Below, one piece after another: positions 35,289-43,414 of a stretch of DNA of 64,000 nucleotides. The notes under the pieces were generated by a model. It did no database searches. It was not told the origin of the DNA and was given only the letters and a program-made list of their open reading frames with translations. The stretch lies in assembly GCF_003858635.1 (NCBI RefSeq), contig NZ_RQJO01000009.1, forward strand, positions 558,001-622,000, in the 5' to 3' direction. Origin of the DNA: Larkinella rosea. Its GTDB lineage: Bacteria; Bacteroidota; Bacteroidia; Cytophagales; Spirosomataceae. The position numbers were made by a program, and so were the translations under genes. The first letter of the stretch is position 1. Each line of letters begins with the position of its first letter.

Positions 35289-35304
35289 TACAAATCTGTT
35301 GCCA
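35289..35304 (-). promoter_or_regulatory. Sigma-54-like -24/-12 element upstream of the permease
   Basis: Read on the minus strand: TGGCAACAGATTTGTA, against the consensus TGGCAC-N5-TTGCA. The spacing is exact, with two mismatches (C to A at -24 side, C to T at -12). It sits about 100 bases before the permease ATG, with two dyads 65-115 bases further upstream as expected for activator sites. Confidence 0.35.
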
Positions 35305-35310
35305 ACTAAT

Positions 35311-35346
35311 TAAAAAGGCCCTCCCCACCCAGAAACGGCCTTTTTA
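35311..35346. terminator. Perfect bidirectional intrinsic terminator
   Basis: TAAAAAGGCC (35311-35320) pairs perfectly with GGCCTTTTTA (35337-35346), with a 16-base loop. The A-run on one side and T-run on the other make it usable on both strands, isolating the permease promoter from upstream transcription. Confidence 0.65.
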
Positions 35347-35368
35347 CGCAAAATAACCGGTTTGTTAC

Positions 35369-35405
35369 TGTCCGCAAATGGACAGGTTTTGTCCCGCACC
35401 GGACA
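35369..35405. promoter_or_regulatory. Tandem TGTCC-N6-GGACA dyads
   Basis: Two copies of TGTCC-N6-GGACA at 35369-35384 and 35390-35405. Their starts are 21 bases apart, two helical turns, so two dimers would bind on one DNA face. Position suggests enhancer-type sites for a sigma-54 activator of the permease gene; this is inferred. Confidence 0.45.
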
Positions 35406-35840
35406 GTTGGGATACGTAAAATCAATAGCGGTGGCAAGCCTGGTTCACTGTCCTGGATTGCGGAAAGCAGATCTGGGGTAACCCATTTTCTGATTCGGAA
35501 ATGGGGGGCAATCACGCTTTGGCTAACTCACTATTCCTTTTTTATACGCCCTGGCACCGCAAAAGCCCCACCTCCATTTACTTCGGAACCATTTGCCACA
35601 GTGTTGGAAAATTCCCGACCGGTTTTACAGTTTAACACGTTTGCTGAGGAGGAACATCCGCCACCCGCCGGACTTGGAGGAATGCTAATATTCTATAATT
35701 TGCCGAGAAAATGATATAGGTATTGCCGCATTTTTTAGCCTTATTTTGAGAATCAGTATAGCATGTAGCCAATGCGTTTTTCATAATCAGGCATTGCTTT
35801 GTTTTTGAGCGCATTAGCTACCTGACAGAAACCCTTTCAC

Positions 35841-37481
35841 ATGAAAAAGCGACTTATTCCGGTACTTGTTTTTGGCGTTTTACTTTTTGTGAAGCCAGCG
35901 GTTTTCGCCCAGTATCCGACCATTCCGCCGGAAGTTCAGAAGCAAAGCGATGACCTGATCAACGAATCTTACCGACAGTCGAACATCGCCTGGCAAAAAG
36001 CCCTGCCGATTATCGAAAAAGAGGCTAAAGAAGGAAAACCGTACATTCCGTGGGCCGCCCGCCCGGTCGATTTGCCGCAGGCCAGCATCCCGGCGTTCCC
36101 GGGTGCCGAAGGCGGTGGCGCTTACTCATTTGGCGGTCGGGGAGGTAAAGTAATTGTCGTTACCAGCCTCGACGATCAGGGACCCGGCACCTTGCGGGAA
36201 GCCTGCGAACAGGGCGGAGCGCGGACCATCGTCTTCAACGTGGCCGGCATCATCAAACTAAAGAGTCCGCTGATTATCAGGGCACCGTACATCACGATTG
36301 CCGGTCAGACGGCGCCGGGCGACGGCGTTTGCATCGCGGGCGAATCGGTCTGGATCAATACCCACGACGTCGTGATTCGGTACATGCGGTTTCGTCGGGG
36401 CGAAACCTTTGTCGGTCGGCGCGACGATTCGATTGGCGGAAATCCGATCGGTAACATCATGATCGACCACGTGTCGGCGAGCTGGGGACTCGACGAGAAT
36501 ATGTCGATGTACCGCCATATGTATAACGACAGCACTGGCAAAACCGAAGACAAATTGGGTACGGTAAACATTACAATTCAGAACTCGATTTTTTCCGAAG
36601 CGCTCGATACCTACAACCACGCATTTGGCAGTACGCTTGGGGGCGAAAACTGTACGTTCATGCGAAACCTCTGGGCCGACAACGCGGGCCGGAATCCGTC
36701 GATTGGCTGGAACGGCATTTTTAACTTTGCCAACAACGTGATTTTCAACTGGGTACACCGTTCGACCGACGGGGGCGATTACCGGGCGATGTATAACATG
36801 ATCAATAATTACTACAAACCAGGGCCGCTCACACCGAAGAATTCGCCGATCGGTTACCGGATTCTGAAACCCGAATCGGGCCGGAGTAAACTGGGGTATC
36901 TGGTTTTCGGACGTGCGTATGTGAACGGCAATATTGTGGAGGGAAATGAGAAGGTGACGAAGGATAACTGGGACGGTGGGGTGCAGGTGGAGGATGGGCC
37001 GGATGCCGGGAAATACACCGCCAGCATCAAATGGAACGAGCCGTTGCCCATGCCCAAAATCACCATTTTGCCGACAAAACAAGCGTACGAGTATGTGTTG
37101 GAAAACGCCGGGGCCACGCTGCCGAAGCGTGACCCGGTTGATACCCGGATCGTTGAGCAGGTCAAAACCGGAAAAATTACCTACGATCCCAGCGTCAAGG
37201 CGCCGGAAACACAGTTCAAACACCGCCGGTTGCCGCTGGATTCCTACAAAAACGGCATTATTACCGATATCAACCAGGTGGGCGGTTATCCGACCTATAC
37301 CGGAAAACCGTACCTGGATTCGGACAAAGATGGGATGCCGGACGAGTGGGAAACCAAAAACGGCCTGAATCCGAAAGATCCGTCGGATGCCAGTCAGGAT
37401 AAAAACAAGGACGGCTATACGCACATCGAAGACTATCTGAATAGTGTCGTTCCCGTGCAGAAAGTACGTCCAAGAACGTAA
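35841..37481 (+). CDS. PL1-type pectate lyase
   Basis: A 546-residue secreted enzyme, signal peptide ending KPAVFAQ. From about residue 82 it has the parallel beta-helix of the PL1 family: FPGAEGGGAYSFGGRGGKV, 'VTSLDDQGPGTLREACEQGG', 'IVFNVAGIIKLKSPLIIRAP' YITIAGQTAPG, VVIRYMRFRRGE, and NIMIDHVSASWGLDENMSMY, the last being the familiar Ca-site region. It cleaves alpha-1,4-linked polygalacturonate by beta-elimination. The C-terminus (about 494-540, DSDKDGMPDEWETKNGLNP, KNKDGYTHIEDYLNSVV) is an Asp-rich EF-hand-like/dockerin-type calcium segment. It is the first gene of PUL2 and the best evidence that the locus targets pectin. Confidence 0.92.
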   Translation: MKKRLIPVLVFGVLLFVKPAVFAQYPTIPPEVQKQSDDLINESYRQSNIAWQKALPIIEKEAKEGKPYIPWAARPVDLPQASIPAFPGAEGGGAYSFGGRGGKVIVVTSLDDQGPGTLREACEQGGARTIVFNVAGIIKLKSPLIIRAPYITIAGQTAPGDGVCIAGESVWINTHDVVIRYMRFRRGETFVGRRDDSIGGNPIGNIMIDHVSASWGLDENMSMYRHMYNDSTGKTEDKLGTVNITIQNSIFSEALDTYNHAFGSTLGGENCTFMRNLWADNAGRNPSIGWNGIFNFANNVIFNWVHRSTDGGDYRAMYNMINNYYKPGPLTPKNSPIGYRILKPESGRSKLGYLVFGRAYVNGNIVEGNEKVTKDNWDGGVQVEDGPDAGKYTASIKWNEPLPMPKITILPTKQAYEYVLENAGATLPKRDPVDTRIVEQVKTGKITYDPSVKAPETQFKHRRLPLDSYKNGIITDINQVGGYPTYTGKPYLDSDKDGMPDEWETKNGLNPKDPSDASQDKNKDGYTHIEDYLNSVVPVQKVRPRT

Positions 37482-37488
37482 AAAATAT

Positions 37489-37510
37489 CCCCAATTTCGT
37501 CCAGTTGGGG
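37489..37510 (+). terminator. Short hairpin after the pectate lyase gene
   Basis: CCCCAA and TTGGGG form a 6-bp stem with a 10-base loop, eight bases after the pectate lyase stop and 15 bases before the next start. No T-run follows, so it is more likely an mRNA processing or stability element than a terminator. Confidence 0.3.
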
Positions 37511-37525
37511 TAACTTACTGAAACC

Positions 37526-40500
37526 GTGTTCAAGCCTAGCCTTTTTATCGCCCTGCTTACTTTTTCCGTCGCCTTGGTGCGGATGGGAGGGGTGCGTGCG
37601 CAGGGGAATAAACCGGAGAAACCCAAACCGATTGCACTAGGTTCGGATGGAAAATTGGTCTACACGGCGGACGAACGGGGAAACCGCATTCCTGATTTTT
37701 CGTATTGTGGATATAAGGCTGGTAGTCAGCCTATTCCGAGTGTAGGTATCAAGGTTGTTGTGCCGTTTCGAAAGGGTGATGCCACCCGGCGTATCCAGAG
37801 TGCGATTGAGTATGTAGCCAGATTGCCGGTTAATCAGGACGGTTTTCGGGGGGCGGTTTTGCTCGAAAAAGGAATTTACGAGGTTGCGGGGAGTTTGAAA
37901 ATAACCGCGTCGGGTGTCGTTTTGCGTGGAAGTGGCATGGGGTCGGATGGAACGACGATTCTGGGAACGGGTTTCAGCCGTGAAAACCTGATCACGATTT
38001 CGGGAAAAAACGACCGCCGGACCGAACCCGCCGTACCAGTCGCCGATTCCTACGTGCCGGTCAACGCGCTGAAAATTCGGGTAGCCAAACCGGCGGGTTT
38101 CAACCTGGGGGACTTTATACAAATCCGTCGGCCTTCCACCAAAGAATGGATTCAGAAGCTGGGAACGGATCATTTCGGCGGGGGAATCACGTCGCTGGGC
38201 TGGAAACCGGGCCAGCGCGATCTCTACTGGTACCGCCAGATTACGGCTATCGACGGATCTGAATTGACGCTCGACGCCCCTTTGACCACGGCCCTGGATT
38301 CGGCTTATGGCGGAGGAACGGTTTCCCGTTATGCATGGCCCGGCCGGATTGCGCAGTCGGGCGTCGAAAACCTGCGGCTGGAATCAGTCTATAACAAAGC
38401 CAATCCGAAAGATGAAGACCACCGCTGGGTGGCAATTGGGCTTGAAAACGGGCAGGATGTCTGGGTGCGTCAGGTGGTTTTTCGCCATTTTGCCGGTTCA
38501 TCGGTGCTCGTTCAGGAAACCGCTAAACGGGTTACGATTGAAGATTGCCTATCGCTGGAACCGGTTTCCGAAATCGGCGGAGAACGACGCAATACGTTCC
38601 TGATCCGGGGACAACAGGTTCTCTGTCAGCGGCTTTACGCCGAATACGGTTTTCATGATTTTGCGGCTGGTTTTTGCAGTGCCGGACCGAACGCGTTCGT
38701 GCAATGCGAATCGCACCTGCCGTTTGGCTTCAGTGGCGGCATCGATAGCTGGGCGTCGGGCGTGTTGTTCGATATCGTCAACAGCGATGGCAATGCCCTG
38801 CGGTTTTCCAATCTGGGGCAGGATGGCCAGGGCGCGGGCTGGAATGCCGCCAACAGCGTTTTCTGGCAATGCTCGGCTTCCCGCGTCGATTGTTACCAGC
38901 CGCCGACGGCGCAGAACTGGGCGTTTGGCACCTGGGCGCAGTTTGCCGGAGACGGTTTTTGGGATATGTCGAACGAGCATATTCAACCCCGCAGCCTGTA
39001 TTACGCCCAACTGAAAGACCGGCTGGGCGACAGAATCGCGGACCGAACCATTCTGCTGCCGGTCGAATCCGAAGCGTCGAGCAGCCCGAAGGTGGAGGTA
39101 GCCGCAATGCTGACGAAACTCGCCGTTCATCCCGCTCCGACATTGTACGATTTTATCACGGCGGCTCCGCAACGGCAACCCATTCCAACGGCTTCCAATA
39201 CAACGTCAATCGATGCGATTGGCGTTGCCAAAGAACCGGTTTTGGCAAAGACCGAACCGATGCTGATTCAGCATGGAAAACTGGTTTGGGACAATACGCT
39301 ACTAACCGGTCGGCGGCAGGAAGTGCCCTGGTGGAACGGCAGCGCCCGGCCTTACGGACTGGCGAACGCCAAACCGCATATTACCCGCTTTGTTCCCGGA
39401 CAGTCGGGTCGCGGATTGACCGACGATCTGGACGCAATGACTGATTCGCTGAAAACCGAGCATATCGTTGCCATCGACCACAACTACGGGTTGTGGTACG
39501 ACCGTCGGCGCGACGACCACGAACGCATCCGGCGGATGGACGGTGAAGTCTGGCCCCCGTTTTATGAACAGCCTTTTGCCCGCAGCGGTAAAGAAACCGC
39601 CTGGGATGGACTGAGCAAGTACGACTTAACAACGTACAACCATTGGTACTGGAACCGATTGAAGCAGTTTGCCGACCTCGCCGACCAGAAATCGCTGGTG
39701 CTGATGCACGAAAACTACTTTCAGCACAACATTATCGAAGCCGGCGCGCACTACGCCGATTTTCCCTGGCGTCCCGCCAACAACCTGAACAACACCGGTT
39801 TTCCGGAACCAGTCCCGTATGCGGGCGATAAGCGGATTTTTATGGCCGACCCTTTTTACGACGTTTCGCATCCGGTTCGGCGAGCGTTGCACCGGGCCTA
39901 TATCCGGAAATGCCTGGCTAATTTTGGGACGAATTCGAATGTGATTCAGCTCATTGGCGCGGAGTTTACGGGGCCGCTGCCTTTCGTTCAGTTCTGGATT
40001 GATACCATCAGCGAGTGGGAAAAGGAAACCGGGAAGAAAGTTGTAGTGGGCCTGAGCACGACCAAAGACGTGCAGGATGCGATTCTGGCGGATGCCAAAC
40101 GGGCGTCGGTGGTCGATCTGGTGGACATTCGCTATTGGTATTACCAGACTAACGGCACGGTTTACGCGCCCGCTGGGGGGCAAAATCTGGCGCCCCGCCA
40201 GCACGCCCGCTTGCTGAATCCGAAGAAAAGCTCGTTCGGGCAGGTATACCGGGCGATATCGGAATACCGCCGGAAATTTCCGGAAAAAGCCGTTACCTAC
40301 GCGGCTGACGGGGCCGATGCATGGGGTTGGGCGGTTTTGCTGGCGGGCGGTTCCATGCCCAGCATTCCACCCCTGAGCGACCCGCAGTTGCTGGCCGATG
40401 CCGCACGCATGAAACCGCTGGATTGGCCCCAAACGCCGGAAAATCACTGGGTGATGGGTGACGAAAAAACCGGCTACCTTCTCTATACGGAATCAATGAA

Positions 40501-40678
40501 TGCTGTTTCGCTGGATTTGACTAAAGTGACGGGCTTATTTTCAGTTAGTTATGTCAATCCGAAAACCGGTCAGGTCGCCAAAGCGAAAGAAATGGTGAAA
40601 GGCGGCAGCGTGGTCAGCTTAAAAAAACCGACCGAAGGCGCGGCCGTAATCTGGGTTAAACGAAGCAAGGGATTATGA
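37526..40678 (+). CDS. Large secreted beta-helix plus TIM-barrel protein (DUF6298-like)
   Basis: A 1050-residue secreted protein. The GTG start is supported because only it yields the signal peptide MFKPSLFIALLTFSVALVRMGGVRAQ. Residues of about 60-480 form a right-handed beta-helix of pectate-lyase type (PDFSYCGYKAGSQPIP, 'GAVLLEKGIYEVAGSLKITA', GVVLRGSGMGSDGTTILGTG, VTIEDCLSLEPVSEIGG). About 620-960 is a GH-A-like TIM barrel ('HYADFPWRPANNLNNTGFPE', 'LANFGTNSNVIQLIGAEFTG'). The last 80 residues (SLDLTKVTGLFSVSYVNPKT) resemble the collagen-bind_2 domain that ends apiosidase-type enzymes. I believe this is the DUF6298 group; the reaction is unknown. Two catalytic folds in one chain next to a pectate lyase suggest a bifunctional pectin enzyme. 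Confidence 0.75.
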   Translation: MFKPSLFIALLTFSVALVRMGGVRAQGNKPEKPKPIALGSDGKLVYTADERGNRIPDFSYCGYKAGSQPIPSVGIKVVVPFRKGDATRRIQSAIEYVARLPVNQDGFRGAVLLEKGIYEVAGSLKITASGVVLRGSGMGSDGTTILGTGFSRENLITISGKNDRRTEPAVPVADSYVPVNALKIRVAKPAGFNLGDFIQIRRPSTKEWIQKLGTDHFGGGITSLGWKPGQRDLYWYRQITAIDGSELTLDAPLTTALDSAYGGGTVSRYAWPGRIAQSGVENLRLESVYNKANPKDEDHRWVAIGLENGQDVWVRQVVFRHFAGSSVLVQETAKRVTIEDCLSLEPVSEIGGERRNTFLIRGQQVLCQRLYAEYGFHDFAAGFCSAGPNAFVQCESHLPFGFSGGIDSWASGVLFDIVNSDGNALRFSNLGQDGQGAGWNAANSVFWQCSASRVDCYQPPTAQNWAFGTWAQFAGDGFWDMSNEHIQPRSLYYAQLKDRLGDRIADRTILLPVESEASSSPKVEVAAMLTKLAVHPAPTLYDFITAAPQRQPIPTASNTTSIDAIGVAKEPVLAKTEPMLIQHGKLVWDNTLLTGRRQEVPWWNGSARPYGLANAKPHITRFVPGQSGRGLTDDLDAMTDSLKTEHIVAIDHNYGLWYDRRRDDHERIRRMDGEVWPPFYEQPFARSGKETAWDGLSKYDLTTYNHWYWNRLKQFADLADQKSLVLMHENYFQHNIIEAGAHYADFPWRPANNLNNTGFPEPVPYAGDKRIFMADPFYDVSHPVRRALHRAYIRKCLANFGTNSNVIQLIGAEFTGPLPFVQFWIDTISEWEKETGKKVVVGLSTTKDVQDAILADAKRASVVDLVDIRYWYYQTNGTVYAPAGGQNLAPRQHARLLNPKKSSFGQVYRAISEYRRKFPEKAVTYAADGADAWGWAVLLAGGSMPSIPPLSDPQLLADAARMKPLDWPQTPENHWVMGDEKTGYLLYTESMNAVSLDLTKVTGLFSVSYVNPKTGQVAKAKEMVKGGSVVSLKKPTEGAAVIWVKRSKGL

Positions 40679-42627
40679 AGGCAAGGCACTTTATAAATGG
40701 GCTTAGAGGAGCCGCTGACAGGGTCTCTGACCGCGGTCAGCAGTGGCAGGTCGGAGTAAGAAAATCGGCCCCATTTTATTGCAGGCGAATTCTCATGTTT
40801 GTCGCCCTATTTTATATCGTGACCCACACCCAGGCCCAGGATACCGTTCGCTTTGTCGGACAAACGCTTTCCAATGTCGATTATCACCACGGGCAACTGA
40901 GTCCGGTCGTGGGCGTACACAATATCCAGGTTTTTCGAGCCAACCGCGAACACCCGGAACTGGCCGGAGGCACCAACTGGACGTATAACCACGCGCCGAT
41001 GCTGGCCTACTGGAACAACACGTTTTACCTGCAATACCTCAGCAATCCGGTGGGTGAACACGAGCCGCCGGGGCAAACGCTACTGTTGACGTCCAAAGAC
41101 GGCTACAATTGGTCGAAACCGGCGATCCTGTTTCCACCCTACAAATTACCGGACGGCTGGAAGAAAACCGGTCGGCCCGAGGTCGCGAAGGATTTGTACG
41201 CGGTCATGCACCAGCGGATGGGCTTTTTTGTCGCGAAAAACAAGCGGTTGTTGACCCTGGCTTTTTACGGAATCGTGATGGGCCCGAAAGACGATCCGAA
41301 CGACGGCAACGGCGTTGGCCGCGTGGTGCGTGAAATCTATCCGGACGGGAAATGGGGTCCCATTTACTTTATCCGGCATAACGCTTCCTGGGATAAGTCA
41401 AAATCGACGTATCCGTTCTACACCAGCTCCAAAGACAAGGGGTTTGTAGCAGCTTGCGAAGAGTTGTTGGGCAACACGCTGATGATGCAGCAGTGGATCG
41501 AAGAAGCCGACCGCAACGACCCGCTGATTTCGCTCAAAAAAGACGTTAAAGCCTTCAGTTATTACCATTTGCCGGACAATCGGGTCGTGGGGTTATGGAA
41601 ACACGCCCTGACCACCATCAGCCCCGACGGAGGAAAAACCTGGCTTTACAACCCGCTGCGGGCACCCGGTTTTGTAAACAGTAACGCCAAAATCTGGGGT
41701 CAGAAAACCGCCGACGGCAAGTACGCGACGGTGTATAACCCCTCGGAATTCCGCTGGCCACTGGCGATTTCCACCAGCAAAGACGGCTTAAATTATACCA
41801 ATCTGCTGTTAATCAATGGTGAAATTACGTCCATGCGCTACGGTGGGGCGTATAAATCCTACGGGCCGCAGTACGTGCGCGGAATCGAAGAGGGCAACGG
41901 AACGCCCCCCGGCTCCGATCTGTGGGTGACGTACAGCATGAACAAGGAAGACATTTGGGTGTCTAAAATTCCGGTACCGGTTACCGAAACCGTGACGGCT
42001 CACCCGGACGAAACGTTCGCGCAATTGCCGGCGGGCGACGAACTGAAGGCCTGGAATCTCTACAGCCCGCTGTTGGCCACGGCGAAAATCGAGTCGGTTT
42101 CGGGAGCCAAAGCGCTGGTATTAAGGGATAAAGATCCGTTCGATTATGCCAAAGCCGAGCGCGTCATTCCCGAGTCGAAGAAGCTGGCCGTTGCGTTTTC
42201 GGTGGTGCCGCAGCCGGTGGGCAAAGGTGGTTTACAGATTGAATTTCAGGACGCCAAAGGCACGGCCGCCGTCCGACTGCTGTTCGATGCGGACGGCGTT
42301 TTCAAAGCTAAAGTGGGCTATCGCGATTCGGAAATTCAGAAATACGAGCCCGGAAAACCGTACGAAATCCGCGTTGAATTGGACCGTGACAAACGAATGT
42401 TTACGGTTTTCGTCAACGGGCAATCGAAAGGAAACCGGCTGTTTTTTGCGCCGGTGGCGTCGTTTCGGCGGGTAACGTTCCGCACCGGCGGAGTGCGTCG
42501 TTTCCCCGATGCTGATACGCCGACCGACCAGAGCTACGATTTACCCAAAGCCGGTGAACTAGACGCCGAGTCGGTATTTATTATTAAGTCCTTTAAAACG
42601 AGTGCGTTGCAAAACCGGGCGGAATAG
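40675..42627 (+). CDS. Secreted beta-propeller hydrolase-like protein with C-terminal jelly-roll
   Basis: A protein of 650 residues if it starts at the ATG overlapping the previous stop, or 610 from the ATG at 40795; the signal-like MFVALFYIVTHTQAQ follows RR in the longer form, which I keep. The first 400 mature residues show propeller blades: 'NWTYNHAPMLAYWNNTFYLQ', LLTSKDGYNWSKPAIL, 'RNDPLISLKKDVKAFSYYHL', ISPDGGKTWLYNP, AISTSKDGLNYTNLLLINGE. About 440-640 is a LamG-like beta-sandwich (LQIEFQDAKGTAAVRLLFDA). Outline and context recall GH143, the propeller enzyme that releases Dha from rhamnogalacturonan II, but I cannot confirm the family without a search. It precedes the sugar-acid catabolic genes. 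Confidence 0.7.
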   Translation: MKARHFINGLRGAADRVSDRGQQWQVGVRKSAPFYCRRILMFVALFYIVTHTQAQDTVRFVGQTLSNVDYHHGQLSPVVGVHNIQVFRANREHPELAGGTNWTYNHAPMLAYWNNTFYLQYLSNPVGEHEPPGQTLLLTSKDGYNWSKPAILFPPYKLPDGWKKTGRPEVAKDLYAVMHQRMGFFVAKNKRLLTLAFYGIVMGPKDDPNDGNGVGRVVREIYPDGKWGPIYFIRHNASWDKSKSTYPFYTSSKDKGFVAACEELLGNTLMMQQWIEEADRNDPLISLKKDVKAFSYYHLPDNRVVGLWKHALTTISPDGGKTWLYNPLRAPGFVNSNAKIWGQKTADGKYATVYNPSEFRWPLAISTSKDGLNYTNLLLINGEITSMRYGGAYKSYGPQYVRGIEEGNGTPPGSDLWVTYSMNKEDIWVSKIPVPVTETVTAHPDETFAQLPAGDELKAWNLYSPLLATAKIESVSGAKALVLRDKDPFDYAKAERVIPESKKLAVAFSVVPQPVGKGGLQIEFQDAKGTAAVRLLFDADGVFKAKVGYRDSEIQKYEPGKPYEIRVELDRDKRMFTVFVNGQSKGNRLFFAPVASFRRVTFRTGGVRRFPDADTPTDQSYDLPKAGELDAESVFIIKSFKTSALQNRAE

Positions 42628-42654
42628 CCGATTCGAAATCAACCCAGGCAGAAC

Positions 42655-43362
42655 ATGAAAAAGACCTTAAAATACGGTTTTCTGGCCGTCACATTGACGA
42701 TGGCCATACCGGTTTTCAGCCAGACGCAACCGGCTCAATCCACTGCTTCGGCAACGGAATCGAAGGCAAAGGCCGATGCAGAACAGGAAAAGAAAGCCGC
42801 TGAGTGGGTTGCGTCGCTGGATCTGAATAACCCAGAAAAAGAAAATCGACTGACGGAGGTGGTCGCCACTCATTTAAAAGCCGTTCGCGACTGGCACAAC
42901 GAGCATCCGGCCAGCACGGTTCCGGCGGGCATTAATCCGGTAACCGGTAAACCGCTGACGGAACTCGACCGGCAACTCATCGCCGATTCGGCCATGCCGC
43001 AAACCGTGCACCAGGCACTGATGAGCGGGTTGCAGCGGGATTTGGAGAAGAAACAGATCGACGCCATTCTGGATAAATACACGATTGGAAAAGTGGCATT
43101 TACGATGAATGGCTACCGCGCCATTGTGCCGAATATCACTGAAAAAGAGGAAGCTACGCTGCTCGGTTTTATGGAACAGGCCCGCGAACAGGCTGTCGAT
43201 TACAAAAGCATGAAGGAAATCTCGGCCATTTTCGAGATCTACAAGACCAAATCCGAGCAATATCTCAACGCCAACGGGCGGAATTGGCGGGAAATGTACA
43301 ACAATTACACAGCGGTGATCAAGGCCCAAAAAGCCGCTCAAAAGAAAGAAGGAAACCATTAA
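42655..43362 (+). CDS. DUF3826 secreted protein, copy A
   Basis: A 235-residue secreted protein, signal peptide ending IPVFSQ, mostly alpha-helical and highly charged ('KAAEWVASLDLNNPEKENRL', VATHLKAVRDWHNEHPA). It matches the DUF3826 pattern: 'LQRDLEKKQIDAILDKYTIG' KVAFTMNGYRAIVPNITEKEE, 'MEQAREQAVDYKSMKEISAI' and NANGRNWREMYNNYTAVIKA. DUF3826 genes are regularly found in pectin loci of Bacteroidota, but no activity is known to me. A second, shorter-spaced copy is at 58407-59084. Helical content and lack of catalytic motifs suggest binding or chaperone function. Confidence 0.85.
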   Translation: MKKTLKYGFLAVTLTMAIPVFSQTQPAQSTASATESKAKADAEQEKKAAEWVASLDLNNPEKENRLTEVVATHLKAVRDWHNEHPASTVPAGINPVTGKPLTELDRQLIADSAMPQTVHQALMSGLQRDLEKKQIDAILDKYTIGKVAFTMNGYRAIVPNITEKEEATLLGFMEQAREQAVDYKSMKEISAIFEIYKTKSEQYLNANGRNWREMYNNYTAVIKAQKAAQKKEGNH

Positions 43363-43414
43363 TTTCTCTGTCCACCAGCCTTCCGCGTGATCGGCGCAGA
43401 AGATTTTTTTGAAG

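Larger units (their letters stand above)
35188..35840. other. 650-base intergenic region between permease and pectate lyase genes
   Basis: No convincing gene. From left to right it holds a sigma-54-like promoter facing the permease (35289-35304), a perfect hairpin with flanking A- and T-runs (35311-35346), two tandem TGTCC-N6-GGACA dyads (35369-35405) and an AT-rich leader before the pectate lyase gene (about 35660-35840). Short open frames here lack codon character. Confidence 0.6.

Noticed and set aside
35306-35515. 69-codon frame on the minus strand between permease and pectate lyase genes
   Set aside because: It runs through a terminator hairpin and two dyad repeats, has no recognisable motif and poor codon character.
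35632-35814. 60-codon frame on the minus strand upstream of the pectate lyase gene
   Set aside because: AT-rich leader region, no signal peptide, no family resemblance; more likely promoter or leader of the lyase gene.
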